Made by a program: the position numbers and the translations under genes
In this document: positions 49,053 through 57,422 of the stretch, piece after piece
How positions within the stretch are numbered: the stretch's first letter is position 1
Layout: each line of letters opens with the position of its first letter
Assembly: GCA_020632655.1 (NCBI GenBank)
Contig: JACKFD010000001.1
Location: forward strand, 124,001 to 188,000
Reading direction: 5' to 3'
DNA: 64,000 nt
Origin: Spirochaetaceae bacterium
Lineage (GTDB): Bacteria > Myxococcota_A > UBA9160 > UBA4427
The notes under the pieces: generated by a model
Seen by the model: only the letters and a program-made list of their open reading frames with translations
Databases searched by the model: none
Told to the model about the DNA's origin: nothing

Positions 49053-50345
49053 ATGGCAACCGTCGTCGCAGTCGGCGCCCAATGGGGCGACGAAGGCAAG
49101 GGCAAGATCGTCGACTGGCTCGGTCCGCGCGCGGACCTCGTCGCCCGCTTCCAGGGCGGCAACAACGCCGGCCATACCCTCGTCGTCGAGGGCGAGACGA
49201 CGATCCTGCACGTGGTGCCCTCCGGCATCCTCCACGACGGCTCGATCAACCTGATCGGGCCCGGCGTCGTCGTCGACCCCGCGATCCTGCTGGGCGAGAT
49301 CCGCAAGCTCGAGGCCCGGGGCATCCTGAAGGATCCCTCGCGCCTGCGCGTCTCCGGTCGCGCCCACGTCATCCTGCCCTGGCACACGGCGCTCGACGCG
49401 GCGCGCGAGGAGCGGGCGGGCAAGGGCAAGATCGGCACGACCGGCCGCGGGATCGGCCCCTGCTACGAGGACAAGGTCGCCCGCCGCGGCATCCGCGTCG
49501 CCGACCTCCGCCAGACCGACGAGCTGCGGGGCAAGCTCGAGCGGATCGCCGAGCAGAAGAACGTCGAGCTCACGAAGGTCCACGACTGGCAGCCGATCGA
49601 CGTCGATGCGCTCTACGCGCAATGCGTCGAGTGGGGCCGCCAGCTCGAGCCCTACATGGACCACACGAGCCGCGTCCTCGACCGCGCGCTCCGCGCCGGC
49701 AAGAACGTCCTCTTCGAGGGCGCCCAGGGCACCTTCCTCGACATCGACCACGGGACGTACCCCTTCGTCACCTCGAGCAACTGCGTCGCCGGCGCCGTCT
49801 GCACGGGCAGCGGTGTCGGCCCGACGAAGATCGATCGCGTCATCGGCATCACGAAGGCCTACACGACCCGCGTCGGCTCCGGTCCGTTTCCGACCGAGCT
49901 CGAGGACGAGGTCGGCGAGGAGCTGCGGCGAGCGGGTGCCGAGTTCGGGGCGACGACGGGGCGACCGCGCCGATGCGGCTGGCTCGACGCGGTGCTGCTG
50001 CGTGAGGCCGTGACCGTGAACGGGCTGACCGATCTCGCGATCAACAAGCTCGACATCCTGAGCGGCTTCGACGAGCTCAAGATCTGCACGGCCTACGACA
50101 TCGACGGCAAGATCACGGAAGACTTCCCCATGACCCTCGCCGAGGCCGAGCGGGCGAAGCCGATCTACGAGACCTTGCCCGGCTGGTCGGAAGACCTGCG
50201 TGGCATGACCTCGATCGACCAGCTGCCCGCGAACGCGCGGCGGTACATCGAGCGGATCGAGGCGCTGACCGAGGTGCCGGCGGCGCTCTTGTCCGTCGGG
50301 CCGGGGCGGGAAGAGACGATCATCGTGCGGGAGCTCTTCGGCTGA
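49053..50345 (+). CDS. purA: Adenylosuccinate synthetase
   Basis: Joins IMP and aspartate with GTP in the first step towards AMP. The 430-residue product is full length: the GTP-binding GAQWGDEGKGKIVDWL at the start, RFQGGNNAGHTLVV, TTGRGIGPCYEDKV, LFEGAQGTFLDIDHGTYPFV, TGSGVGPTKIDRVIGITKAY and TGRPRRCGWLDAV. The start is ATG 49053. It lies two bases after serA, a pairing also found in other bacteria of this kind. A long inverted repeat lies 50 bp after its stop. Confidence 0.96.
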   Translation: MATVVAVGAQWGDEGKGKIVDWLGPRADLVARFQGGNNAGHTLVVEGETTILHVVPSGILHDGSINLIGPGVVVDPAILLGEIRKLEARGILKDPSRLRVSGRAHVILPWHTALDAAREERAGKGKIGTTGRGIGPCYEDKVARRGIRVADLRQTDELRGKLERIAEQKNVELTKVHDWQPIDVDALYAQCVEWGRQLEPYMDHTSRVLDRALRAGKNVLFEGAQGTFLDIDHGTYPFVTSSNCVAGAVCTGSGVGPTKIDRVIGITKAYTTRVGSGPFPTELEDEVGEELRRAGAEFGATTGRPRRCGWLDAVLLREAVTVNGLTDLAINKLDILSGFDELKICTAYDIDGKITEDFPMTLAEAERAKPIYETLPGWSEDLRGMTSIDQLPANARRYIERIEALTEVPAALLSVGPGREETIIVRELFG

Positions 50346-50761
50346 GCGGAGCTAGGTGCTCGTTCGGGCGCTGCGGGGCCTTGCTGGGAGCCGATCCCGG
50401 CGATTCGCGCTCGGGGTGAATGGCTCGCCGCCGTCTCGGGCGGAGGGGCGTCGCGGGCGTCGGCGAATCGCAGGTCGCCAGGGCGGAGACGGGCTCTGCT
50501 CCGCTCTATTTCACCCCAAGCGCGAATCGCCGGGCTCTGGCGCCTTGCCGGGGGGCGCGGTCGGGGCGGCGGGGCTCCGTTCGGGCCGTCTGTTCCGGCC
50601 TTTGCGTTTCGGGACCCCGGTCGGGGTGGGGTGGGCACTTTGCCTGAGAGAGGGGTTGATCCGGGGCTTCTGGCGGTCGATGAGACGCGCCGGGGTCGGG
50701 GAGACGGCCTCTGCGGGTCGGCCGATTGCGGGCCGGCCGTGCGATCGGGCGGGAGTGCCGC
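50346..50761. other. Intergenic, structured
   Basis: No credible gene. Bases 50396-50534 are an inverted repeat of 25-bp arms (see separate entry). From 50535 to 50761 the sequence is G-rich with no recognised motif apart from a short stretch around 50637-50660. Confidence 0.5.
50396..50534. repeat. Inverted repeat, 25-bp arms, nested internal pairings
   Basis: The left arm (50396-50420, starting CCCGGCGATTCGCGC and ending GGGGTGAA) is the reverse complement of the right arm (50510-50534) with one mismatch in 25. On the minus strand that mismatch becomes a G-U wobble. Inside, CCGTCTC (50431-50437) and GAGACGG (50486-50492) pair as a second level, and GCGAATCGC at 50463-50471 is a third copy of part of the right arm, able to compete for the left arm. 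The 89-base interval and absence of a T tract argue against a simple terminator. Confidence 0.85.
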
Positions 50762-51460
50762 GTGGCGGGATCGGTTCGGATCTTCTCGGGGAATCTCTGG
50801 TACGGGCGGGCGGATGCCGACGCGCTCGTCGATCTGATTCGCGAGTACGAGGTCGACGTCTTCGCCGCCCAGGAGCTCGGCTTCGAGAACGCCGAGGCCA
50901 TCTCGAGCGAGCTCCCCTACGGCCGCCTCGAGCCGGACTCCGCCTATCACGGCATGGGCATCGCGCTTCGGCGGCCCGCCAAGGTCGAGCGCATCCCCCT
51001 GCATTTCCGTGACGCGCGGCGGGCCGTGCTCGATCCCGGGGACTGGCCGGGCCTCGAGCGCACGCTCGACCTCGTGAACGTGCACTTCCAGGCGCCGCAC
51101 GCGATGCGGCCGTTCCCGCCGCCGCTCGTGCGATGGCGGCAGGTGCGCGGGCTAGAGCGCTACTTCGCCGAGAACCCGAGCGACACGCGCGCGATCGTCG
51201 GCGACTACAACGCGACCCCGAGCTGGCCCCTCTATCGGCGCATGATGCGGCGCTTCGAGGACGGGGCCGTGCAGGTGGCAAGGCGGCAGGGGCGGCGGGT
51301 CGAGCCGACCTGGGGACCGAGTGCGGAGAGCCGGCGCTTGTTCCGGATCGACCACGCGCTCGTCGCGGGGCTCGAGGTCTCGAGCTTCCGCGTGCTGGAC
51401 ATCCCGGGGAGTGATCACTCGGGGATCCTGCTGGACGTGGCGCCGGCTTCGTCGCGCTAG
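50762..51460 (+). CDS. Endonuclease/exonuclease/phosphatase family protein
   Basis: A 232-residue metal-dependent phosphodiesterase-fold protein. Visible elements are VRIFSGNLWYGRADADAL, a Glu in FAAQELGFENAEAIS, LVNVHFQAP, the catalytic AIVGDYNATPSW and the closing FRIDHALV and SDHSGILLDV strings. The order fits the exonuclease-III/DNase-I superfamily. The substrate could be nucleic acid or a phosphoester. The start is GTG 50762. An in-frame start at 50726 would add an Arg-rich stretch. It stands alone after the purA intergenic region. Confidence 0.85.
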   Translation: MAGSVRIFSGNLWYGRADADALVDLIREYEVDVFAAQELGFENAEAISSELPYGRLEPDSAYHGMGIALRRPAKVERIPLHFRDARRAVLDPGDWPGLERTLDLVNVHFQAPHAMRPFPPPLVRWRQVRGLERYFAENPSDTRAIVGDYNATPSWPLYRRMMRRFEDGAVQVARRQGRRVEPTWGPSAESRRLFRIDHALVAGLEVSSFRVLDIPGSDHSGILLDVAPASSR

Positions 51461-51602
51461 GCGCGTTAGGCGCTCGTCGCGTCGGTCGGGCCGAAGTCCG
51501 CTCGGACGCACCGCGCGCGGGGGGAAACCGGTCGCGCGGCCCGTCCGAGCGTCTCGTTCGGGCGCTTCTACTTCGCCGTCGCCGTGGGGACGCGTGCGAG
51601 GG

Positions 51603-51920
51603 CTAGAAGGGAAGCGCCCAGTCCGCGCCGCGCGGCGTCCGCGCCACCTTCCGCACGGTCCGACGCGTCCGCGACCAGCTCACCGACGCCGGCACGGCCC
51701 AGGCATCCACGCGAACGGTCCGCATGGCCCCGCGCGCGCGCGCCGCCGCCCGTCGCGCGGGCACGCAGCCGGGGGAGTTCGTGAGGGTACGGGTCTGTCG
51801 GGGAGGCTCGGCGTCGAGGGCGGGGCCCGTGCCGGCATCGAGCGTGGGGTCGAAGGTGAGGTCTGAAGAGGAAGAGGAGGAAGCGAGCTCGGGGGTGGAG
51901 GTCGTCGGGGATTCGCTCAT
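51603..51920 (-). CDS. Small hypothetical protein, Ser-rich then basic
   Basis: A 105-residue reading frame starting MSESPTTSTPELASSSSSSD, changing to a basic Ala/Arg-rich part and a Trp-containing end (DAWAVPASVSWSRTRRTVRK). A good ribosome site (AGGAGA eight bases before ATG 51920) and a promoter-like pair upstream support expression. No family is recognised and no membrane segment is seen. It lies beside tRNA-Lys at the edge of an accessory stretch. Confidence 0.45.
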   Translation of the reverse strand: MSESPTTSTPELASSSSSSDLTFDPTLDAGTGPALDAEPPRQTRTLTNSPGCVPARRAAARARGAMRTVRVDAWAVPASVSWSRTRRTVRKVARTPRGADWALPF

Positions 51921-51970
51921 GGCCAGGTCTCCTGTAGCTCCGTTGCGGAGGGGGCGGGGTCGACTGTGGC

Positions 51971-51999
51971 AGCCTAGGCGAACGAAAAGCGAAAAGCAA
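51971..51999 (-). promoter_or_regulatory. Putative sigma-70 promoter for the small gene at 51603
   Basis: On the minus strand TTGCTT (51999-51994) and TAGGCT (51976-51971) are separated by 17 bp in an unusually T-rich stretch. The predicted start is about 45 bases upstream of ATG 51920, with AGGAGA between. The match is good at the -35 box and partial at -10. Confidence 0.5.
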
Positions 52000-52130
52000 C
52001 AGAAAGGCGAAAGTCGGGGCGGGATGGGATTGGATGGGGCGGGCGGGGACGGGTTGGAAGGGAGTGGGGGGGCGGCGTCGGGCGGGCGGGGTCGGTCGAC
52101 GGGGGAGGGGGCCGGTGGTATCCAACGTCC

Positions 52131-52206
52131 GGGCCCGTAGCTCAGTCGGTAGAGCAGGAGACTTTTAATCTCACGGTCCAGGGTTCGAGTCCCTGCGGGC
52201 TCACCA
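52131..52206 (+). tRNA. tRNA-Lys (anticodon UUU)
   Basis: A 76-base cloverleaf with an encoded CCA. The acceptor stem GGGCCCG pairs with CGGGCTC (one G-U), the D arm has GCTC/GAGC, the anticodon loop is CTTTTAA with TTT at 52164-52166, and the T arm is CAGGGTTCGAGTCCCTG. The anticodon stem GGAGA/TCTCA has one mismatched outer pair. The next gene starts 21 bases after its 3' end. Confidence 0.97.
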
Positions 52207-52227
52207 TCGAAATCGCATTCGAACTCG

Positions 52228-53403
52228 TTGGCTATGTGCCGGCTGTTGAAGCGAAATCCGGCTGATCGGATGGGCGTCCCGAGGTTGCGCGATCGGGGCG
52301 AGCTGGCTCTCGCGGACTCGCTTCTCGGCGCGGCGCCTGAGGACCTGATCGACGTATTGACGGAGATCGCGCTCGGGGGGCCCGGTGCCTGCGCGCTCCG
52401 GGCGCTCGGGCGGCTCGCGTCTGCCGAAGCGTTCGGCTCCGACGACGCGCTAGCCGCGGCTGCCGCCCTCGCCGAAGGGCTTCGCTCGCTCTTCAATCAG
52501 CCAACGGCCATGGCGATGATTCGCGGTCGGGAGCTCGACGCACCGTACTGGCGACATGTCGTCGATTACTCGATCGCGGGGAGCCTCCAGGCCGTCCTTG
52601 ACGAGTACTTGCACGTCCTGCGCGAGGCCAACGGGCATGCCGGACGGGACGACGTCGTCGCGCTACGGGACGTGGCTGAGGCGGCGGCCGAGGCGCTCGG
52701 GATGCGGACCTCGCGTGTCGGCGTCGATGAGATTCGCGTCGACTCGGTCGAGAGTCGGGTCGATTTCAAGCGGTTCCACCTGCGCACTCGCTTCGCGCTC
52801 CGCTTCGGCGAGCTCAAGGACGACAGCGGCGAGGTGCTCGCCCGCGCCGGCAGCGTCCGGCAGGCCTTCAACTCGCCCTTCCCGCCGTTCATCCTGGCGA
52901 GCACGGCGATCGGCCAGGAAGGTCTCGACTTCCATTGCTACTGCCATGCCCTCTACCACTGGAATCTTCCCTCCAATCCCGTCTATCTCGAGCAGCGGGA
53001 GGGGCGGATCCAGCGCTTCAAGGGGCATGCGGTCCGGAGGAATGTCGCTGCGGACGTGGGGCTGGCCGGGTTGCGCGGAAGATGGGCCGGACATGGGGAT
53101 CCGTGGGACGTGCTCTTCGGGGCGGCGGCGGAGCAGGTCGAGGACCAGGTTGGCGGGCTGATCCTGTATTGGATCTACGAGGGGGAAGGGCAGGGGGCGG
53201 CCCGGGTCGAGCGACGGGTGCCCATGCTGTTGATGAGCCGCGAGGTGGGGCAGCTCAAGCGACTCAAGCGTGGTCTGGCGCTCTACCGGTTGGCGTTTGG
53301 GCAGCCCAGGCAGGAAGAGATGTTGGCGTTTCTTGGGGAAAATGGCGGGGCGGGAGGGGTGCAAGGGATTTGTTTGGCACCCTTCGTGTTCGATGCGGAG
53401 TAG
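52228..53403 (+). CDS. Helicase C-terminal fragment, truncated at its 5' end
   Basis: A 391-residue protein matching only the latter part of a large SF2 helicase family. The helicase motif region reads FILASTAIGQEGLDFHCYCHAL then HWNLPSNPVYLEQREGRIQR, with motif VI as the QREGRIQRFKGHAV string, and the end has RLKRGLALYRLAFGQPRQEEML. From memory, full-length relatives are around 1000 residues with an N-terminal ATPase and are often in defence islands; here nothing of the ATPase remains upstream because tRNA-Lys lies 21 bp away. First codons are TTG 52228 or ATG 52234. It is best read as a remnant with intact C-terminus that may or may not be expressed. No partner defence genes lie nearby. Confidence 0.6.
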   Translation: MAMCRLLKRNPADRMGVPRLRDRGELALADSLLGAAPEDLIDVLTEIALGGPGACALRALGRLASAEAFGSDDALAAAAALAEGLRSLFNQPTAMAMIRGRELDAPYWRHVVDYSIAGSLQAVLDEYLHVLREANGHAGRDDVVALRDVAEAAAEALGMRTSRVGVDEIRVDSVESRVDFKRFHLRTRFALRFGELKDDSGEVLARAGSVRQAFNSPFPPFILASTAIGQEGLDFHCYCHALYHWNLPSNPVYLEQREGRIQRFKGHAVRRNVAADVGLAGLRGRWAGHGDPWDVLFGAAAEQVEDQVGGLILYWIYEGEGQGAARVERRVPMLLMSREVGQLKRLKRGLALYRLAFGQPRQEEMLAFLGENGGAGGVQGICLAPFVFDAE

Positions 53404-53867
53404 GTGGGATGGAGGCTTCCCGCCGCCTCGAATCCATCGTGAACGGCGGACGTATCCGCATTTCAGCCGCTGCTGACTCGGTCGCCGCCGATCATCGTGA
53501 GTACTCGCCGCAAGCTGGCTTGTTGGGACCTCGACCCGCGGCAACCGTGACTTGGTCCATGCGTCGGTGGGCTGGGACTTTGTGCCAGAGGCGGGTGGTT
53601 CGAATAGCCTGGCGCGGCCGCATCGGAGGCCTCTGAACGGACCATGGTAGGCCAATAACTATCATTGACTAATTTTCAAGAAATTGTGAGCCTTGGATGC
53701 GGCGTAGAGAGTGTCTTCATCCTGGTGAACGAGCAGCGTAATTGATGCGCTTGCCGTCTATCCGGCTGAAGCCTCGGCTCCTTCGAGGAGCCGAGTGGCA
53801 TGCGTTACTTGTGAGCGGTCGAGTCTGGCCACGGCGTCGCACGGCTCGTCCGTTGGAGGCGACTGGG
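53404..53867. other. Lower-GC intergenic region
   Basis: No credible gene. Bases about 53640-53700 are the most AT-rich in the window (GCCAATAACTATCATTGACT and following), a likely promoter area for the lipoprotein gene to the right; TATCAT at 53658-53663 could be a -10 but no -35 is convincing. A GGAGG ribosome site ends the region. Confidence 0.4.
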
Positions 53868-55073
53868 ATGAAAGTTCATGCGGGCATTGCGGGTTTGGCA
53901 ACGCTTCTGTTGTTGAGCTCGGTGATGCTGGCGGGGTGTTCGGTCGTTCGATTCGATGGGATGTCAGGGCAAGCTGGTAGGGTCGTCTCCCTGGATGCGA
54001 GTGATCGGGTCTTGCTGGTGACTAGAGCCAGCGCGCCAGTCGGGTCGGCAGGTGAAAAGTTCAAGGCATGTATCGAGCAGAGTCCGGATGCCTTTCTGAC
54101 GAGATCAGGCTCGGGATCGGCGAGCGTCGAGACGAAAGGCGTGGCGGCTCAGCTCGCCATCGCGATGGCCGAGGCGGGAATGTCGCTCGCGTTTCGGACG
54201 CAGGTGACACAGGCTCAGAGCAATCTGCTCTTCAATCTCTGCCAGCTGAATGCCAATGGAGCTCTGTCTGACAACGCGGTGAGGACCGAGATTCGTCGAT
54301 TTCAGCATGGCTTGTTGGGGATGATCGCCATAGAGCAGCTGACGGCCCCGATTCGCGGCGGCGGCCAACCGTATGTCCTTTCCACGTCTTCTGCGTCGGC
54401 GGGCAAGGATGTCGAGGTGGCCCAGCAACTCCTGAAGCAGGAAGAAGAGAAGCTCGGGGAGCTATCTGCGGCCGTGAAGACCGAAGAGGCGAACCTGGAG
54501 AAGATCGACTCCAAGGACGAGGCCAAGAAGGCTGAACGCGAGAAGCAGGAGGCGGTCGTCGCGAAAGCGAAGGAAGAGGTCGAAAAACAAAAGAAGGCTG
54601 TCGCGATCGCGCAGGAGCGGTTGAATGCGGCACGACTGGCGGTATCCGTGGCGGCGGGTGGCGCGGCCGGACCGATCAATGTCGTCATGCCGAAATCCGG
54701 GTCGGAGATGCCTGAGCATGTTGCCCAGGCCGTGTCCGGCGTGGTTAGCGACGTATTGACCAGAGGGGTGCTGCTCGACGCGTGTGTCGAAGCTCGGCTC
54801 GAGCCCGACCGCAGCGCATGGGCGACCGGGGGCGCCGGGGCCTTGGACGTTTGTGAGAGGGCCGTCAAGGCGTACCTGAGTCAGTTCGAGGCTCAGGTGA
54901 AAGTCGTTGCAGCCGGGGCGAGGCTCAACGAAGAGATCGCGAGTGCGCTGGCGCGGTGCGCAGGTACGCCGAATCTGGACTTCTGCAAGAATCTCGCAGG
55001 GAGCCTGGGTAGGGTTGCTACGCCGGATGGTGGGCAATCCGTTCCTATAAGAGCGGTGGTACCGCTGCAATAG
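53868..55073 (+). CDS. Unknown lipoprotein with coiled coil
   Basis: A 401-residue predicted lipoprotein. The signal peptide ends LLLLSSVMLAGC, with the lipid-bearing Cys near residue 20. A conserved-looking block follows: DRVLLVTRAS, CIEQSPDAFL, then QSNLLFNLCQLNANGALSD and RRFQHGLLGMIAIEQLT; a similar C-x-E-P-S-P-D-A ... R-x-C ... IEQLT layout occurs, from memory, in uncharacterised lipoproteins of other bacteria. Residues about 185-255 are a Lys/Glu coiled coil (KKAEREKQEAVVAKAKEEVE). The last third has Cys-containing helical segments. The start ATG 53868 has GGAGG eight bases upstream. Base composition is lower in GC than genes outside the tRNA-Lys stretch, consistent with acquisition. 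Confidence 0.75.
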   Translation: MKVHAGIAGLATLLLLSSVMLAGCSVVRFDGMSGQAGRVVSLDASDRVLLVTRASAPVGSAGEKFKACIEQSPDAFLTRSGSGSASVETKGVAAQLAIAMAEAGMSLAFRTQVTQAQSNLLFNLCQLNANGALSDNAVRTEIRRFQHGLLGMIAIEQLTAPIRGGGQPYVLSTSSASAGKDVEVAQQLLKQEEEKLGELSAAVKTEEANLEKIDSKDEAKKAEREKQEAVVAKAKEEVEKQKKAVAIAQERLNAARLAVSVAAGGAAGPINVVMPKSGSEMPEHVAQAVSGVVSDVLTRGVLLDACVEARLEPDRSAWATGGAGALDVCERAVKAYLSQFEAQVKVVAAGARLNEEIASALARCAGTPNLDFCKNLAGSLGRVATPDGGQSVPIRAVVPLQ

Positions 55074-55579
55074 CGATCTCGAGAAGACCCGGCGCCCCCC
55101 GTCTGCGCCGTGTACGCCTCTCCAGTAGGCGAGCCGCCCCGAGTTCTCCGGACACTCGCAGAGATGAGCCCGATCCCCATGGCCGGTCTCTTCTGGTCTT
55201 TCGTAGTGCATCCCTTCGAGCTCCGCCGGCGGGATGTTCCCGATCGGCTCGAGAACGTGTCGACGATTGAACCCGTCGACACATTCGAGCGTCGCAAAAT
55301 CGACCTCATCGACATTGCACCCGGGTCGCGTGGAGGCGATCGCCAGTCGCTTCACCAAAGAGCAAGACGCCCGGCGCTCCGCCTGTGCGCACTCGGGCCC
55401 CGGGTAGGGGGATGCGGGCAATGCTCGCCTGGGCGTCGTGTCGACGAGGCCTTGTGCGGTCGTCCCGCGAATTCGCCCGACCGAGAGCGGGCAGGCCGCA
55501 GCTTGGCACGCCCTCTGCACACGCTGTGCAGCATCCCGGGTGCAGCGGATCGCGGGCCCGGGCGAAGGGAGGTATGGAG
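55074..55579. other. Intergenic with decayed IS3-family remnant
   Basis: The first half (55131-55325) is the degenerate end of an IS3-type transposase. The second half has no recognised gene; it leads to the small lipoprotein gene, whose GGGAGG ribosome site closes the region. Confidence 0.55.
55131..55325 (-). pseudogene. IS3-family transposase C-terminal remnant
   Basis: Read on the minus strand the frame gives VDEVDFATLECVDGFNRRHV followed by LEPIGNIPPAELEGMHYE, which matches the C-terminal end of IS3-family OrfB transposases (typical text: FATLEWVDWFNHRRLLEPIGNIPPAE). The natural stop seems lost. Bases 55131-55156 (GCGAGTGTCCGGAGAACTCG on the minus strand and onward) resemble the element's end. 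The upstream catalytic core is absent. It lies just after the unknown lipoprotein gene. Confidence 0.72.
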
Positions 55580-56065
55580 ATGAAGGTTCTGGCATCGGGG
55601 ATGGTTTCGACGGGGCTCGCTCTGGGGCTGGCCCTCGGGCTGTCGCTCGCGTGCGAGCGGGAGGCGGAGGAGAGGCCTGCGGTCTCGGCGGCCCGCGCGA
55701 AGCAGGAGGTGAGCGAGGCGACGGAGGCCGCTCGTCGTTATGCGGCGGAGCAGCGCGATGCATTGGCCGAGCGGGCCCGGCAGGCAGCCGTCGATGCCGA
55801 GCGGGAGCTCGAGCGAGCGCGTCTCGAGGCCGCGGATCTGGAGGGGGACGCGCGGGCGCGGTTCGACGAGGCGCTCGCCCGGGCCGACGAGGCGCGGGCG
55901 GCCCTCGGCGAGGAGGTCGATGCGCTTCGGGAGACGGGTGCTGCGCAATGGGACGCGACCCAGAAGCGCATCACGGCCGCCATGGAGGCGATGATCGAGG
56001 CGCGCCTGGAGGTGGCGGCCGCGCTCCGAGGGAAGCAGGAGGAGAAGCCCGCCAGCACATCCTGA
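55580..56065 (+). CDS. Small lipoprotein with Ala/Glu/Arg coiled coil
   Basis: A 161-residue predicted lipoprotein. The signal GLALGLALGLSLAC has a lipobox-like end (LSLAC). The rest is a continuous charged helix rich in Ala, Glu and Arg (AEERPAVSAARAKQEVSEAT, LERARLEAADLEGDARARF) ending with a Lys/Pro/Ser tail. It is a probable envelope coiled-coil protein, comparable in style to Lpp-like or OmpH-type helpers, but no family is assigned. The start ATG 55580 follows GGGAGG by seven bases; ATG 55574 is in frame but too close to the ribosome site. It lies outside the lower-GC stretch. Confidence 0.68.
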   Translation: MKVLASGMVSTGLALGLALGLSLACEREAEERPAVSAARAKQEVSEATEAARRYAAEQRDALAERARQAAVDAERELERARLEAADLEGDARARFDEALARADEARAALGEEVDALRETGAAQWDATQKRITAAMEAMIEARLEVAAALRGKQEEKPASTS

Positions 56066-56318
56066 ACGCGCTTGGAGCGCATGTGGGGCTGGGGTCGCGG
56101 GCCGCAACTGGACGCCTCCCACCTCACGGGCGGTCGGGGCGTCGCGGGGTCCGGGTTCGCGGCGGACTCGATCGGGATGACCTGTTCGATCGGGCGTGAC
56201 GACACGTCCCCCTGGAGCCGACCCGCCGTGCGGCGTCGACGGCGGGCCGGTGTCAGAGCACCAGGGGAACGTGCCGTCGCCCTCTTGAATACCCCGGGCC
56301 TGTGCCATATTCGGGCCC

Positions 56319-57383
56319 ATGTCGGCCGACGACAGCCGCTTCTCCCGGCTCGAGGAGCTCCTCGAGCTGGCGATCGACCTCCAGGGCTCCTTCGCGGGTG
56401 TGAGCCTCGACGACGTGATGACCCGCTTCGGGGTCTCGCGGCGGACGGCAACGCGGATGCTGGGCTCCGTGCGGCGAGCGGTCGGCGAGGCGCTCTTCGA
56501 GTCCGAGACGGGGGACGATGGGCGCAAGCGATGGCGACTATCACGGCCCGCGACGAATGGGCTCTTCCGGGTCGGGGCAGCGGAGCTGGCCGCGCTCGCG
56601 GAGGCGCGTGACCTGGCCGAGCGCGAGGGGAACGCGCGACTCGCGCGTGAGCTCGAAGGTCTGATCCACAAGCTGCGCGCGCTCTCGCCGCCGGACTGGC
56701 TCGTGCACGTCGACCCGGATCTCGAGGCGATCGTCGAGGCGCAGGGCGTGGCCTTCCGGGCGGGGCCGCGGCCGCGCGTCGACGACGCGCTGCTCGAGCA
56801 GCTGCGCCATGCGATCCTGACCGGCCGGCGCGTGCACCTGCGCCATCGCAAGATCGCGGGCGGCCGCGCCGCCTGGCAGACCGTCGGCCCGCTCGGCTTC
56901 CTCTACGGCAGCCGGCATTACCTCGTCGCCTGGAGCGAGCGGCGCCGGCAGGTCGTGCTCTTCCGCCTCTCGCGCATCGACCGCGTCGAGACCCTCGAGT
57001 CGACCTTCGACGCGCCCGCGGACTTCGACCTCGACGCCTTCGCGCGCCAGAGCTTCGGCGTCTTCCAGGAGGAGCCGATCGACGTCGTCTGGCGCTTCAC
57101 GCCCCGCGTGGCCGCCGAGGCGCGGGAGCACGTCTTCCATCCCGACCAGACCCTCGAGGACGAGTCCGACGGCTCCCTCGTCGTGCGCTTCCGCGCGGGC
57201 GGGCTCCGCGAGATGGCCTGGCATCTCTTTACCTGGGGCGGGGACGTCGAGGTCGTCGAGCCGGCGGCGCTTCGCCGGGAGCTCTCGAGCGGGATCGAGG
57301 CCGGGATGCGCGCGCTCGGCCGTGGAGGCCGCGGCGCCCGAACGGTCGCAGCGAAGCGTCGCGTGTCTCGATCCGGATCGTAG
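56319..57383 (+). CDS. WYL-domain transcriptional regulator
   Basis: A 354-residue regulator. Residues 1-75 hold a helix-turn-helix (VSLDDVMTRFGVSRRTATRM). The middle and C-terminal parts are the WYL fold: VHLRHRKIAGGRAAW, then TVGPLGFLYGSRHYLVAWS and RRQVVLFRLSRIDRV, where the W-Y-L-type residues lie, followed by a WCX-like end. WYL domains bind ligands or nucleic acid and are common in regulators of DNA damage and defence. The start is ATG 56319. No adjacent target gene is obvious. The C-terminal 25 residues are basic and low complexity. Confidence 0.88.
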   Translation: MSADDSRFSRLEELLELAIDLQGSFAGVSLDDVMTRFGVSRRTATRMLGSVRRAVGEALFESETGDDGRKRWRLSRPATNGLFRVGAAELAALAEARDLAEREGNARLARELEGLIHKLRALSPPDWLVHVDPDLEAIVEAQGVAFRAGPRPRVDDALLEQLRHAILTGRRVHLRHRKIAGGRAAWQTVGPLGFLYGSRHYLVAWSERRRQVVLFRLSRIDRVETLESTFDAPADFDLDAFARQSFGVFQEEPIDVVWRFTPRVAAEAREHVFHPDQTLEDESDGSLVVRFRAGGLREMAWHLFTWGGDVEVVEPAALRRELSSGIEAGMRALGRGGRGARTVAAKRRVSRSGS

Positions 57384-57422
57384 GCGTGAGCCGTCGGCGT
57401 GCGTGAGGGCGCGCCGCGCGCC

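Noticed and set aside
50396..50534. Inverted repeat as an intrinsic terminator of purA
   Set aside because: The loop is 89 bases and no T tract follows either arm, so simple termination is unlikely.
52228..53403. Complete DISARM-like or other named defence system
   Set aside because: Only the C-terminal part of one helicase is present and no methyltransferase, nuclease or other partner lies nearby.
54893..55315. 140-residue minus-strand frame at the end of the lipoprotein gene
   Set aside because: It is frame-shifted relative to the IS3 remnant and antisense to the lipoprotein gene, with no coherent domain.
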